This document shows, piece after piece, positions 48,876-58,177 of a stretch of 64,000 nt of DNA; positions within the stretch are counted from its first letter, which is position 1; every line of letters begins with the position of its first letter. Under the pieces are notes generated by a model. It was not told the origin of the DNA. It saw only the letters and a list, made by a program, of their open reading frames with translations, and did no database searches. The translations under genes and the position numbers were made by a program. The stretch lies in the NCBI GenBank assembly GCA_021816455.1, contig JAKAXU010000001.1:1-64000 (forward strand), given 5' to 3'. The DNA is from Acidobacteriota bacterium (GTDB taxonomy: Bacteria > Acidobacteriota > Terriglobia > Terriglobales > Acidobacteriaceae).

Positions 48876-49044
48876 TCAACTCAGGATAGCGGCCTATCTA
48901 GCGGCGATTCCTTCCGCTCCTGTAGGCGCGAACCACCTGACGCGACGCTCCTGCTGCGCCTCAGGAGATAACTTGCGCGCATCCTCTCGTTCCATACCCC
49001 GATGTATGCAATCACCCACGAAAATCCGGATTTGTTTGCCGAAT

Positions 49045-49908
49045 CTATAACTCTTCGCGGATGGCATTGAGTTCTTTGAGGCGCTTTGGGCTGGACTTTG
49101 GATACTGCAACTTTAAACTTTCGAGAGTGTCGAGGACGATGCGGGAGACGATGAGGCGAGCATCCTGTTTGTCGTCGGCGGGAACGACGTACCAGGGGGA
49201 GTCTTTGGTGCTGGTTGCGCTGAGACATTCCTCGAATGCCTTGACGTAATCGTTCCAGAATTCTCTCTCCTTGATGTCGGAGGCACTGAATTTCCAGTTT
49301 TTGTCCGGCTCATCAATTCGTTCGAGAAAGCGCCGTGTCTGTTCCTCTTTGGAGAGGTGAAGAAAGATTTTGATAATTTTTGTGCCGTTGCGATGGAGGT
49401 GTTTTTCGGAATCGACGATGGAGCGATAACGGCCTTCCCAGAAGGCCTTGCGACGACGGGGATGGTCTGTTTCGCTCTCGTCGTCCAGCAGGTTGGGATG
49501 GACGCGCACGATCAGCACTTCTTCGTAATAGGAGCGGTTAAAGATGCCGATCTGTCCGCGTGGCGGGAGCAACCTGCTGGTGCGCCAGAGAAAATCGTGT
49601 TGAAGCTCTTCGGCGTTGGGCTGCTTGAAGCTGGAGACCTGACAGCCCTCGGGATTGACGCCGGACATGACGTGGCGAATGGCACCATCCTTGCCCGCAG
49701 CGTCCATGCCCTGAAAGATGATCAGGAGCGCGTAACGGTCGGCTGCGTAATGAAGTCTTTGCAGGGAGCTTAATTCCGCGACGTGGTGTTCGAGAGTCTG
49801 TTTATAGTGCTTTTTCGATTCGCAGAGCTTGTCTATTTTGGTGGGATGAGCAGCGAGATCGAGCTTCTTTGCTGGGCGAATGCGGAATGGTTCGGATTGT
49901 ATTTTCAT
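49045..49908 (-). CDS. ppk2: Polyphosphate kinase 2 family phosphotransferase
   Basis: 287-residue PPK2 enzyme that phosphorylates nucleotides with polyphosphate or makes polyphosphate. Walker A-like GMDAAGKDG at 67-75. The lid motif is [42 protein letters not shown] and [11 protein letters not shown] are hallmark segments. The pattern fits the polyphosphate:nucleotide phosphotransferase class that acts on AMP/ADP; the exact class is inferred. The ATG at 49908 has a GGGAGG site 6-11 bp upstream. A much longer open frame upstream is not coding. Divergent from the P-type ATPase. Confidence 0.93.
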   Translation of the reverse strand: MKIQSEPFRIRPAKKLDLAAHPTKIDKLCESKKHYKQTLEHHVAELSSLQRLHYAADRYALLIIFQGMDAAGKDGAIRHVMSGVNPEGCQVSSFKQPNAEELQHDFLWRTSRLLPPRGQIGIFNRSYYEEVLIVRVHPNLLDDESETDHPRRRKAFWEGRYRSIVDSEKHLHRNGTKIIKIFLHLSKEEQTRRFLERIDEPDKNWKFSASDIKEREFWNDYVKAFEECLSATSTKDSPWYVVPADDKQDARLIVSRIVLDTLESLKLQYPKSSPKRLKELNAIREEL

Positions 49909-50277
49909 GCTATTCCTCCCTGTTTCAGGGACACGGTCCGGAAATCCGGGCAACGAGCCAGCCTGGTTCATGGAACAAATCGACTTTCGCAGAGTACGCA
50001 GAGGATTTGATTCAGACTGTGCAGTCTTGCTCGCAGTGCGGAGCGCGACTGCCTTTGGAATGACTTGGATTGCACAGTTATGTTGCGAAGGAATGTGGGA
50101 GTCTGAGTTTTGCGCAGAAAGACAGGCGAGTTGCAGAGCCGCGCCAACTGGCGAAATGCGCGCTCTGATAAGACGCCTCGGGAAGCAGCCGCTGACGGAC
50201 ATTTTTTCCGAGAGCAACAAAACAGGACCGCGCATGCTCGTGAACAAATAATCAGCAGAAGGATGAGGATCCGGACG
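49909..50277. other. Divergent regulatory region between ppk2 and the P-type ATPase
   Basis: 369 bp holding promoters for both genes. GGGAGG for ppk2 lies at its left end and GAGGA for the ATPase at its right end. No further element was recognised. In-frame codons upstream of the ATPase start look non-coding. Confidence 0.5.
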
Positions 50278-52665
50278 ATGTCTACAGAGACAGCAGCAAC
50301 TCCAACGCCAGCAGTGGCACCGGCGAATACCGATGCTAAGCCCACACCAGCGGCCACTCCGAGCCAGGGGCTGACCAGCCAGGAGGCTGGGCAACGGCTG
50401 GCAAAGGACGGTCCGAATGCGATGCCGGATACCTCGGCTCACCCGTTGCGTAATGCTTTGGTAAAGTTCTGGGCACCTGTGCCGTGGCTGCTTGAGGCCG
50501 CGATCATTTTTGAAATTGTTCTGCACAAGTATTTTGAAGCCGGGGTGATTGGCGGGCTGTTGGTGTTCAATGCGGCGCTGGCATATTTTCAGGAGAGCCG
50601 CGCACAGGCAACGCTGAAAGCGTTGAAGGGGAAACTTGCGCTGAATGCATCGGTGAAGCGTGATGGGGTGTGGAAGACCGTTCCGGCGGCGCAACTGGTG
50701 TGTGGCGATGTAATCAAGCTGTCGCTGGGCGGTGTGGTGGCGGCGGATGTACACCTGATCGATGGTTCTGTATCCCTGGATCAATCGATGTTGACGGGGG
50801 AATCGTTGCCCGTGGAGGGCGGCGCGGGCACGGACACCTTTGCGGGCGCTCTGGTGCGACGCGGCGAAGCAACTGGCACCGTTGTTGCAGTAGGAGTTCA
50901 CACGAAGTTTGGTCGCACTGCGGAACTGATTCAGACTGCGCACTCGGTCAGTTCGCAGCAGCGAGCGGTGCTGCGAATTGTGCGAAATTTGGCGATCTTC
51001 AACGGTTGTGTGATTGTACTTATCGGGTTGTATGCGTATCTGCACCAGATGGCGTGGAGTGAGACAATTCCGCTTTTATTGACTTCAATTCTGGCGGCAA
51101 TCCCCGTGGCCTTGCCTGCAACGTTTACGTTGGCAGCAGCGATAGGAGCGCGTGCGCTGGCGAAGATTGGCGTGTTGCCGACGCGACTATCTGCGGTGGA
51201 TGAGGCCGCAACGATCAACGTGCTGTGTTCCGATAAAACGGGGACGCTGACCGCAAACGAGCTGACGGTCGCCACGGTGAAGGGGTTTGCCGGCAGCGAT
51301 GAGGCGCATGTGCTTGGACTGGCCGCACTGGCCAGCTCAGAGGGTGGGCAGGACTCTGTGGACGCGGCGATAAGAAATGCCTCGAAAAGCAAGCCCGCGT
51401 CGGACCTGCCGAAGCTGACAAAGTTCATTCCGTTTGATCCGGCGAAGAAGACTGCGGAAGCCACGGCGACGGACGGCAGCGGTGCCACACAGAAGATCGT
51501 GAAAGGTGCGTTCTCGGTTATCTCGGCGATGGTGGCAGCGAACCAGGATGCTACGACTGAGGCAGGTGAGTTAGAAAAGCAGGGATTTCGTGTTCTTGCA
51601 GTAATCGCCGGGCCAGAGAACGCCATGCAGATGATGGGTCTGATTGCATTAAGCGACCCTCCACGCTCGGATTCCGCACCGCTGATCACGGAGTTGAAAG
51701 CGCTGGGTGTACGCACGGTGATGGTGACGGGCGACGCGCCGGCGACGGCAGAGATTGTGGCGAAAGCCGTGGGACTGGAAGGAACGATTTGCCCGCCGGG
51801 TGCAATTCCAGACACAGTCAAGCCAGCGGATTATGCCGTATTTGCGAGTATTTTGCCGGAAGGAAAATTCAACCTCGTGAAAGCCTTTCAGAAGGGCGGG
51901 CACACGGTGGGAATGTGTGGTGATGGAGCGAACGATGCGCCCGCGCTGCGTCAGGCGCAGATAGGGATTGCCGTGTCGACTGCAACCGATGTTGCCAAGT
52001 CAGCGGCGGGAGTGGTGCTGACCCAAGCTGGACTGGCGGGCATTGTAGCGGCAGTAAAAGAGGGTAGAACAACGTTTCAGCGCATCCTGACGTACACGCT
52101 GAACTCCGTGGTGAAAAAAATCGTTCAGGTACTTCTGCTGGCGGTGGGTTTGATGCTGACAGGACATGCCGTGCTGACACCGATGCTGATGGTGATTGTG
52201 ATGATCACGGGCGACTTTCTGGCGATGTCGCTGACGACGGACCTGGTAAGACCATCGCAGAGTCCAAACTCGTGGCAGATTGGCCGGATCACAACAGCAG
52301 GAGCCGCCGTTGGAGCTTGCTTCCTTCTATTTTGCACGGCAGTGCTATGGTTCGGGCGATCCTATCTGCATTTTGGAGTACCGGAGTTGCAGACGCTTTG
52401 TGTGGTGTCGATTGTGTATGGCAGCCAGGCAACGATCTATGCGATGCGTGAGCGGCAACACCTGTTCGGATTGCGCCCGAGTACATGGCTGGTTGTGTCA
52501 AGCATAGCGGATATTTCGATCATCTCGATCCTTGCTCTGCGCGGAATTGCGATGGCTCCGCTGCCGATCTCTATTCTGGCAGGAGAACTCGGTGCGGCGT
52601 TTGTTTTTGGAGTGTTGATCGACGCAGCGAAGATTCCCATTTTCAAAAGCCTGAAAATATCCTAG
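50278..52665 (+). CDS. Proton-type P-type ATPase (P3A-like)
   Basis: 795-residue cation pump. The Ala/Pro/Thr-rich N-terminus (1-30) precedes an N-domain [20 protein letters not shown]. Further motifs are the TGES dephosphorylation loop ([10 protein letters not shown]), PVALP in TM4 (276-280), phosphorylated D319 in [13 protein letters not shown] nucleotide binding, [10 protein letters not shown] and [12 protein letters not shown]6 and its exit read [24 protein letters not shown], closely matching plasma-membrane H+-ATPases, with an Asp in place of the ND pair. Proton export is inferred from this. The start at 50278 follows GAGGA. Divergent from ppk2. Confidence 0.92.
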   Translation: MSTETAATPTPAVAPANTDAKPTPAATPSQGLTSQEAGQRLAKDGPNAMPDTSAHPLRNALVKFWAPVPWLLEAAIIFEIVLHKYFEAGVIGGLLVFNAALAYFQESRAQATLKALKGKLALNASVKRDGVWKTVPAAQLVCGDVIKLSLGGVVAADVHLIDGSVSLDQSMLTGESLPVEGGAGTDTFAGALVRRGEATGTVVAVGVHTKFGRTAELIQTAHSVSSQQRAVLRIVRNLAIFNGCVIVLIGLYAYLHQMAWSETIPLLLTSILAAIPVALPATFTLAAAIGARALAKIGVLPTRLSAVDEAATINVLCSDKTGTLTANELTVATVKGFAGSDEAHVLGLAALASSEGGQDSVDAAIRNASKSKPASDLPKLTKFIPFDPAKKTAEATATDGSGATQKIVKGAFSVISAMVAANQDATTEAGELEKQGFRVLAVIAGPENAMQMMGLIALSDPPRSDSAPLITELKALGVRTVMVTGDAPATAEIVAKAVGLEGTICPPGAIPDTVKPADYAVFASILPEGKFNLVKAFQKGGHTVGMCGDGANDAPALRQAQIGIAVSTATDVAKSAAGVVLTQAGLAGIVAAVKEGRTTFQRILTYTLNSVVKKIVQVLLLAVGLMLTGHAVLTPMLMVIVMITGDFLAMSLTTDLVRPSQSPNSWQIGRITTAGAAVGACFLLFCTAVLWFGRSYLHFGVPELQTLCVVSIVYGSQATIYAMRERQHLFGLRPSTWLVVSSIADISIISILALRGIAMAPLPISILAGELGAAFVFGVLIDAAKIPIFKSLKIS

Positions 52666-52701
52666 CTGAGTCATTAATCGATATGGGTCACGGGCAGTGG
52701 C

Positions 52702-53778
52702 TCACGGTTCGTCGCGGTAGATGCCGACCACAGGAGTACCGCCCTCAGCAAGTCGAGCGCGGAACATACCCGGAGTATTGAAGCTCCATGCCATCTGGCC
52801 GTCGGGAGCGATGGCGATGACGCCACCATCACCGTGGATGGGAGCAAGCTGTTTCTGAATGACGAGATCTGCGGCTGCCTGTAGCGTCATGCCTCGGTAC
52901 TGGACGAGGGCGCAGATCGTCCGGGCGACGGTGTAGCGGATGAAATACTCGCCGATGCCGGTACCGGAGACTGCGCACGACTGATTGGAGGCGTAGGTGC
53001 CTGCGCCGATGATCGGCGAATCTCCGACGCGATCCCAGCGTTTGGCGGTGAGGCCGCCAGTGGAAGTGCCTGCGGCTACGTTGCCGGCGCGGTCGAGCGC
53101 GACGACGCCGACTGTGCCGTATTTATGGTTGTCGGGCGTCTCAAAGAATGCCGCATCGTGAGCGGGTGCGGGTGGCGCTCCAGCGGGGCGAGGCGGGATC
53201 GGCAGATGCTCACGCTTCAGTTCCCGGACGAGGCTCTCCCAGCGACGCTCGGTAAAGAAAAAAGACGGCGGAACCTGCTCCAGGCCGACGGAGGCTGCAA
53301 ACGCGTCTGCGCCAGGGCCGACGAGCATGACGTGAGGCGACTTCTCCATGACGGCGCGTGCCAGCGAGATGGGGTGGCGTGTGCGCGTGACGTCGGCAAC
53401 CGCTCCTGCGGTCATGGTTTTGCCGTCCATGATGGCGGCGTCGAGCTGATTGGTCCCGTCAGCGGCAAAGACCGCGCCGCGACCGGCATTGAAGAGCGGG
53501 TTGTCCTCAAGAATGCGAATGGCCGCTTCAACAGCATCGACCGAAGAGCCGCCTCGATCGAGCACGGAGGCGGCGGCGTGCAGAGCCTCCGAGATGCCTG
53601 CGCGGTATTCTTTTTCCGCCTCCGGGGTCATGGAGTTCCGTTCGATGACCCCGGCTCCGCCATGGAGGACTACGGCCCATTTGTGAGTGGTTCTGGCGGA
53701 TGAGGCGGACGGGGCGGGCGACTGAGCAAATGTGGGAGTGATCATGGCAAGAAGAAAAAGCAAAAGCATGCGTTGCAT
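52702..53778 (-). CDS. Exported isoaspartyl peptidase/L-asparaginase (Ntn hydrolase)
   Basis: 358-residue precursor of the plant-type asparaginase family. It self-cleaves before Thr222 in HKYGTVGVVALD, which then acts as the nucleophile. The substrate segments RWDRVGDSPIIGAGTYA and SGTGIGEYFIR are present, as is HGGAGVI at the N-terminus. A signal peptide (about 1-18, LLLFLLAMITPTFA) sends it out of the cytoplasm, whereas E. coli IaaA is cytoplasmic. It lies 6 bp after the amidohydrolase stop, so the two are one operon for breakdown of peptides or isoaspartyl products. Confidence 0.93.
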   Translation of the reverse strand: MQRMLLLFLLAMITPTFAQSPAPSASSARTTHKWAVVLHGGAGVIERNSMTPEAEKEYRAGISEALHAAASVLDRGGSSVDAVEAAIRILEDNPLFNAGRGAVFAADGTNQLDAAIMDGKTMTAGAVADVTRTRHPISLARAVMEKSPHVMLVGPGADAFAASVGLEQVPPSFFFTERRWESLVRELKREHLPIPPRPAGAPPAPAHDAAFFETPDNHKYGTVGVVALDRAGNVAAGTSTGGLTAKRWDRVGDSPIIGAGTYASNQSCAVSGTGIGEYFIRYTVARTICALVQYRGMTLQAAADLVIQKQLAPIHGDGGVIAIAPDGQMAWSFNTPGMFRARLAEGGTPVVGIYRDEP

Positions 53779-53784
53779 GAGCGT

Positions 53785-55116
53785 TTACCTCGCGGGTGCA
53801 CGGAGATCGTTGCGGATGACGGCGCCATCCTTCATGACGAAGGCAACATGGGTAACGGCGTGAATGTCCTGGAGCGGGTTGCCGGGCACCGCGATGATGT
53901 CGGCGTCAAAGCCGGGCTTGAGCTGACCCATCCGATCCTGCCAACCTAAAAGACGCGCCCCGTGCAGCAGATCGGCGCGCAGCACATCGGCGGGCGGCAT
54001 GCCGTACTTCACCATCAGGACGAATTCCCGCGCCTGGGTGCCGTGTGGGAACGGGCCGACGTCAGAGCCTACAGCCATGGGAACTCCGGCGGCTAGCTGC
54101 TGATGAAACTGCTGTATGTGGTAGTCAAGCATGGCGCGCTCAGCAGCGGCAGCCGTTGGGGAGCCGGCGTGATCGGTGAAGTATTCGCTGATGGCAAAGG
54201 TGGGCACGGCATAAATCTGTTTTTCACGCATCAGCTTCATCGTCGCATCGCTCAACTGGTAGGCGTGATCGATGGATGCAACCCCTGCGGTCGCTGCGTA
54301 GAGCGCGCCCGGCTCGCCAGTACAGTGGACGCCGACGGTAGTTCCCATACGCGCGGCTTCCCGCACAGCGGCAGCCAGTTGAGACTCAGAAAACTGCCAG
54401 GGCGTACGAAATTGACCGTTCTGAAGCGAGTCTGCGCCGGTCTCGTAGATTTTGACAAAACTTGAGCCTTCCTTTAGCTGCTCGCGGATGACGGCGATCA
54501 GTTCCTCGGTGTTGTTGGCGTAGGTGGCATTCGAGGAGATGTGCTCGGCAGGATTGAAATGGATGGCATCTTCATGGCCGCCGAGGATGCTGATTGCGTT
54601 GCCGCTGATGCGCATGTGTGGGCCGGGGATCAGCCCGGCATCAATGGCGTTGCGCACGGCGGTATCGGCCGATCCGGCGCCTTCCGTTCCCATGTCGCGC
54701 TCGGCGGTGAAACCGGCCAGCAGGTCCGCGCGGGCCGCCAACTCGGCATAGATTGTGCGCTCGGGAACGGACTCAACGACCGTCTGCATATCTTCCGCGC
54801 CGGGATGCAGAAACAAATGAACATGCGCGTCGATGAGGCCGGGCATGAGCGTGGTGTCGCCGAGATCAAGAATCGTGACGCCCGGAGAATGAGGAACGGA
54901 CGCGCCGACCTGAGCGATCCGCCCGTCGCGCACAAGAACTTCTCCAGGCGACTGCACCGTTCCCTGCTCGACATTTAGCAGGCGTGCGGCATGGAGGATC
55001 ACAGCGGAAGATTCTGGAGTCGCATCGGAGGGGGACTGGCTGTGAAGCGGCGATATGCCGAAGCAGACGACAAAAATCGACAGAACCGCGCGGACTATCG
55101 TGGGACGGGGAAACAT
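53785..55116 (-). CDS. Exported metal-dependent amidohydrolase (imidazolonepropionase-like)
   Basis: 443-residue amidohydrolase with a signal peptide (about 8-27, VRAVLSIFVVCFGISPLHS). Metal ligands: DAHVHLF (HxH), a Lys in FVKIYETG, HCTGEPG, ASIDHAYQ and D in AVGSDVGPFPHG. The N- and C-terminal beta-sandwich is typical (VRDGRIAQVG, GFDADIIAVPGNPLQDI). Substrate unknown; family members hydrolyse cyclic amides or dipeptides. The ATG at 55116 starts the signal peptide; an open frame continues upstream without family resemblance. First gene of the pair with the isoaspartyl peptidase. Confidence 0.9.
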   Translation of the reverse strand: MFPRPTIVRAVLSIFVVCFGISPLHSQSPSDATPESSAVILHAARLLNVEQGTVQSPGEVLVRDGRIAQVGASVPHSPGVTILDLGDTTLMPGLIDAHVHLFLHPGAEDMQTVVESVPERTIYAELAARADLLAGFTAERDMGTEGAGSADTAVRNAIDAGLIPGPHMRISGNAISILGGHEDAIHFNPAEHISSNATYANNTEELIAVIREQLKEGSSFVKIYETGADSLQNGQFRTPWQFSESQLAAAVREAARMGTTVGVHCTGEPGALYAATAGVASIDHAYQLSDATMKLMREKQIYAVPTFAISEYFTDHAGSPTAAAAERAMLDYHIQQFHQQLAAGVPMAVGSDVGPFPHGTQAREFVLMVKYGMPPADVLRADLLHGARLLGWQDRMGQLKPGFDADIIAVPGNPLQDIHAVTHVAFVMKDGAVIRNDLRAPAR

Positions 55117-55425
55117 GGCCCGATAGTAAACTATCCAGAACAGATTTGCCGCAAGGAAAAGAGCAAAAGTGCGGAAGAAATGATCCGGTTGAAGAGGAAC
55201 TCCGCGATGCCCGGTGGGATACCGACGAAGCAGATGGACAGGCCTAAGCCTTGGTTCGTCTGGGAGTAAGCAAAAAACTGAAGCCTGCGTGTCAGCGACG
55301 GAATCCAATTCACGTCTTATAAAGAAGGCCGTTCCTTCACGGAATTCTCGAATCATCCTTCCGGATTGACCACTGCCGGATTGATCTTCCGCAGGATCAT
55401 TTTCGAGCAAGATTGAGGAGTCTTT
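55117..55425. other. Divergent region upstream of the amidohydrolase
   Basis: 309 bp. A 60-codon minus-strand frame (55131-55313, GTG start) has a hydrophobic stretch GIPPGIAEFLFNRIISSALLL that could be a membrane segment, but it has no ribosome site and no known family. Otherwise it should carry promoters for both flanking operons. GAGGAG at 55415-55420 is the ribosome site of the next gene. Confidence 0.4.
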
Positions 55426-56265
55426 TTGCGACCACTCTGGTGGCTTATTCTTGGGCTGATCGCCATCCCCGCGCTAGGACAAAACGATTCCAGCCAATGC
55501 TCTCCTCTGCCCGACGCTCCGGTGGTGATGCTGAATCCGACCGATGGAGCAGCCATGGCATCCGCTTCCGCGCCACAACAGCTAACCGCTGCTGCGACCT
55601 CCGGACAGCAACCGGGCGGAGAGCAGTCCTCGACGACGTCGACCAGTGCTGAGCACCCGGACGTGGATCCCAGGGAGCGGCAACCCAAGCGCATCCTGGG
55701 GATGATGCCGAATTATCGCGCTGTGAGCGCCGGAGAGACACCACCGCCGCCCTCTGCAAAAGAGTCCTTCAAGCTGGCAACGGTGAACAGCTTCGACTAT
55801 TCCGCGATTATCTTCACCGGCCTCACGTCACTGCTGGCCGAGGGCACGAACACACATCCGGACTTTGGCAAAGGCATACCGGGCTTCTGGGCTTATAGCT
55901 GGCGCGGTTTCATCGACAAAACGGATGGCAACTATCTGGTCGTCTTCGCCCTGCCCACCGTGTTGCACGAGGATCTGCGCTACTATGCGATGGGGAACGG
56001 AGGGTTCAAGCGCCGCATATTTTATGCAGCCACCAGTGTACTGATTGCGCGAAATTACCAGGGCGAGAAGACCTTCAGCGGAGCCGAAGTCTTTGGTCGC
56101 GCAATTGCGCAGGGTGCCTCCATGCTCTACTATCCTGACCGGGACAACACGATTGGCGCACTCTTTGCCCGATATGGCTATTCCGTTGGTCGCGATGCTA
56201 TTACAGCTACCTTCCGCGAATTCTGGCCCGACATTTCAACGCATGTGCTGCATCGGAATCCATGA
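55426..56265 (+). CDS. Unknown exported protein, RILGMMPNYRAVSAG family, copy 1
   Basis: 279 residues, TTG start 5 bp after GAGGAG. Signal peptide about 1-19 (LWWLILGLIAIPALGQ), then a low-complexity Ser/Thr/Ala/Pro region (about 25-80). The conserved block QPKRILGMMPNYRAVSAG (about 86-103) is followed by a domain of about 170 residues rich in aromatic residues and glycine (ATVNSFDYSAIIFTGLTSLLAEGTNTHPDFGKG, YYAMGNGGFKRRIFYAATSVLIAR, FGRAIAQGASMLYYPDRD). The alternation fits a beta-rich or membrane-associated fold. I recognise it as a recurrent acidobacterial family but no function is known. It is the first of two tandem paralogues. Confidence 0.8.
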   Translation: MRPLWWLILGLIAIPALGQNDSSQCSPLPDAPVVMLNPTDGAAMASASAPQQLTAAATSGQQPGGEQSSTTSTSAEHPDVDPRERQPKRILGMMPNYRAVSAGETPPPPSAKESFKLATVNSFDYSAIIFTGLTSLLAEGTNTHPDFGKGIPGFWAYSWRGFIDKTDGNYLVVFALPTVLHEDLRYYAMGNGGFKRRIFYAATSVLIARNYQGEKTFSGAEVFGRAIAQGASMLYYPDRDNTIGALFARYGYSVGRDAITATFREFWPDISTHVLHRNP

Positions 56266-56404
56266 CACTACGCGTGGGAATCTGAGGATACGCAGCATTG
56301 GAGATGCAATGCAAGGCAAAATGACGCAGAGTTCACGCTGGACTGCTTACCAGAATGGCGTCCGAAGCATCTAAAGGAAGATACCTGATTTGTCTGGAGG
56401 TTCA

Positions 56405-57340
56405 TTGCGTTTTTCGGCTGCAGTCTTAGTGTGCGTCTTCACCTTTCCCGCCCTGGCACAATCCACATCGATGAAGAGTGTTCTGCCCGATGCTCCTGAA
56501 GCCCGTCTGGCAGCAGACAGCGCGCCTGCGAACGGCACGGCGACGATGGACGGGGAGAATTTAGCCCTGTTGCATTGGGCAATACCGGATGGAGGCCAGC
56601 CGACCGCCGCCTCGTCGGCAGCGACCTCGGCGACAGGATCACCGTTCAGCAGTTCCCTCGGCGATACATTCGGCGGATATGGGCAGGCGACGCAGGCAAG
56701 CGGGAAGACCATCCCTCCGGACGAACAGCAGCCGAAGCGAATTCTGGGAATGATGCCCAACTATCGGGCGGTAAGTGCGGGCGTGCGACCGCCTCCGCCG
56801 GGCCCGAAGGAATCTTTCATCATCGCGACGGAAAACAACTTCGATTACTCGCAGTTTGTCTTTGTGGGACTGACTTCGCTGATGGCCGAAGGAACCAATA
56901 CGCATCCGGAGTTTGGCAAAGGTGCCGGCGGCTACTGGAGTTACTACTGGCGCGGATATATTGATAAGTCCGACGGCGATTACCTGATTATCTTTGTCTT
57001 CCCGACGCTCTTCCGTGAAGATGAGCGCTACTTTGCAATGGGACAGGGTGGATTCTGGAAACGAGTCTATTACTCCGGGTCTTCGGTTTTCATCACTCCG
57101 AATTACCACGGCAAGAACACCTTCAACTGGGCGGAAATACTGGGCCGCGGAGTCTCCCAGGCCGTCTCGCTCACCTATTACCCATCGGCCGTAGCGGCAC
57201 CGTCTTCTTATATGAGCAAGTTCGGCTATGCAGTGGGACGCGACGCGCTGACCAACGTCTTCCGCGAGTTCTATCCTGACATGGCGCGTATCGCCTCACG
57301 CCCGTTTCATCATAAACATAAGAAACAGAAATCGAGTTAA
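56405..57340 (+). CDS. Unknown exported protein, RILGMMPNYRAVSAG family, copy 2
   Basis: 311 residues, TTG start 4 bp after GGAGG (56396-56400); an in-frame TTG at 56390 has no such site. Signal about 1-19 (FSAAVLVCVFTFPALAQ) and a longer low-complexity linker (to about 110) precede QPKRILGMMPNYRAVSAG and a domain clearly homologous to copy 1 (NNFDYSQFVFVGLTSLMAEGTNTHPEFGKG, RYFAMGQGGFWKRVYYSGSSVFI, VGRDALTNVFREFYPDMARI). The tail is His/Lys-rich (HHKHKKQK). It follows copy 1 by 139 bp and ends 1 bp from the convergent udgB stop. Function unknown. Confidence 0.82.
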   Translation: MRFSAAVLVCVFTFPALAQSTSMKSVLPDAPEARLAADSAPANGTATMDGENLALLHWAIPDGGQPTAASSAATSATGSPFSSSLGDTFGGYGQATQASGKTIPPDEQQPKRILGMMPNYRAVSAGVRPPPPGPKESFIIATENNFDYSQFVFVGLTSLMAEGTNTHPEFGKGAGGYWSYYWRGYIDKSDGDYLIIFVFPTLFREDERYFAMGQGGFWKRVYYSGSSVFITPNYHGKNTFNWAEILGRGVSQAVSLTYYPSAVAAPSSYMSKFGYAVGRDALTNVFREFYPDMARIASRPFHHKHKKQKSS

Positions 57341-57341
57341 C

Positions 57342-58070
57342 TCAGGGAATTCCTGCGAGTTTGCGCGCCTGCAGGAAGACGGCGCGAAACATCGGTTCGG
57401 TCAACCGACCGGTGTTTGTGTTCTGCAGGGAGGGATGATAGCTGGCAAGCAGAAATCGTCCATCGGGCAGGCGGTACTCCGCCCCATGAGCAAAGGAGAA
57501 CTCGGCGCGTGAGGTCAACATACCGCAGCGCAGATAGACACCGAGCGCGGCCTGGAAGCCGATGCGGCCCAGGCAAACGACCACTCGCAGGCGTGACAGA
57601 AGCGCGAACTCCTGATCGAGCCAGGGAGCACAGTTGTGCAACTCCTCGGGAGTGGGTTTGTTGTCCGGTGGCGCGCAGCGGGCGGCAGCGGTAATCCAGA
57701 GATCGGTAAGCGTGAGACCATCGTCGCGATGCGTTGCGTCCGGCTGCGAGGCGAAGCCGGTGCGATGCAGGACGGGATACAGAAAATCGCCGGAACCATC
57801 GCCGGTGAAGGGTCTGCCGGTGCGATTGGAGCCGTGCGCGCCAGGCGCAAGTCCGACAACCAGCACGCGCGCCTCGGGATCGCCGAAGGATGGCACAGGA
57901 CGTCCCCAGTACTCCCAGTCGCGCCACTGGCGGCGACGCCGAAGCGCAACTTCCTCGCAGTACCGACGCAGGCGCGAACAGCGCTCGCAGGCCACGATCT
58001 GTCGATTCAGGGCTTCCAGTGTGGGGAGTGCTCGCGAATCGGTGGAACTCTGGGAATCACTGCGCTTCAT
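57342..58070 (-). CDS. Family 5 uracil-DNA glycosylase (UdgB-like)
   Basis: 242-residue base-excision repair enzyme. Motif A reads GLAPGAHGSNRTGRPFTGDGSG and motif B SYHPSLQNTNTGR, the pattern of UdgB enzymes that remove uracil and other deaminated bases. Family 5 lacks the polar catalytic residue of other UDGs in motif A, as here. An N-terminal pair of Cys (ACERCSRLRRYC) and later Cys residues fit the family iron-sulfur cluster. The start was set at MKRSDSQ (58070); upstream codons are unlike the family. Divergent from the epimerase gene. Confidence 0.92.
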   Translation of the reverse strand: MKRSDSQSSTDSRALPTLEALNRQIVACERCSRLRRYCEEVALRRRRQWRDWEYWGRPVPSFGDPEARVLVVGLAPGAHGSNRTGRPFTGDGSGDFLYPVLHRTGFASQPDATHRDDGLTLTDLWITAAARCAPPDNKPTPEELHNCAPWLDQEFALLSRLRVVVCLGRIGFQAALGVYLRCGMLTSRAEFSFAHGAEYRLPDGRFLLASYHPSLQNTNTGRLTEPMFRAVFLQARKLAGIP

Positions 58071-58177
58071 GGCACGATTGTAGTGGGTCGGTTGCGCAGA
58101 CTTCGCAGCGTCGCAATGACGTAGAATGGCATCCACTGCAATTTTCGGTGCGGATTCAGGTATAAGAGGCGAAGTCG

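Larger units (their letters stand above)
48506..49044. other. 539-bp region between tRNA-Gln and ppk2
   Basis: No strong gene. It holds a 49-codon minus-strand frame (48617-48766), an orphan plus-strand promoter at 48848-48875 and, near 48936-48965, an imperfect inverted repeat CCTGA-n-TCAGG. That inverted repeat may help terminate ppk2. No T-rich terminator was seen directly after the tRNA. Confidence 0.5.

Noticed and set aside
49045-51045. PPK2 with a 379-residue N-terminal extension
   Set aside because: The extension crosses the divergent P-type ATPase gene and lacks protein-like composition. A strong ribosome site sits before the ATG at 49908.
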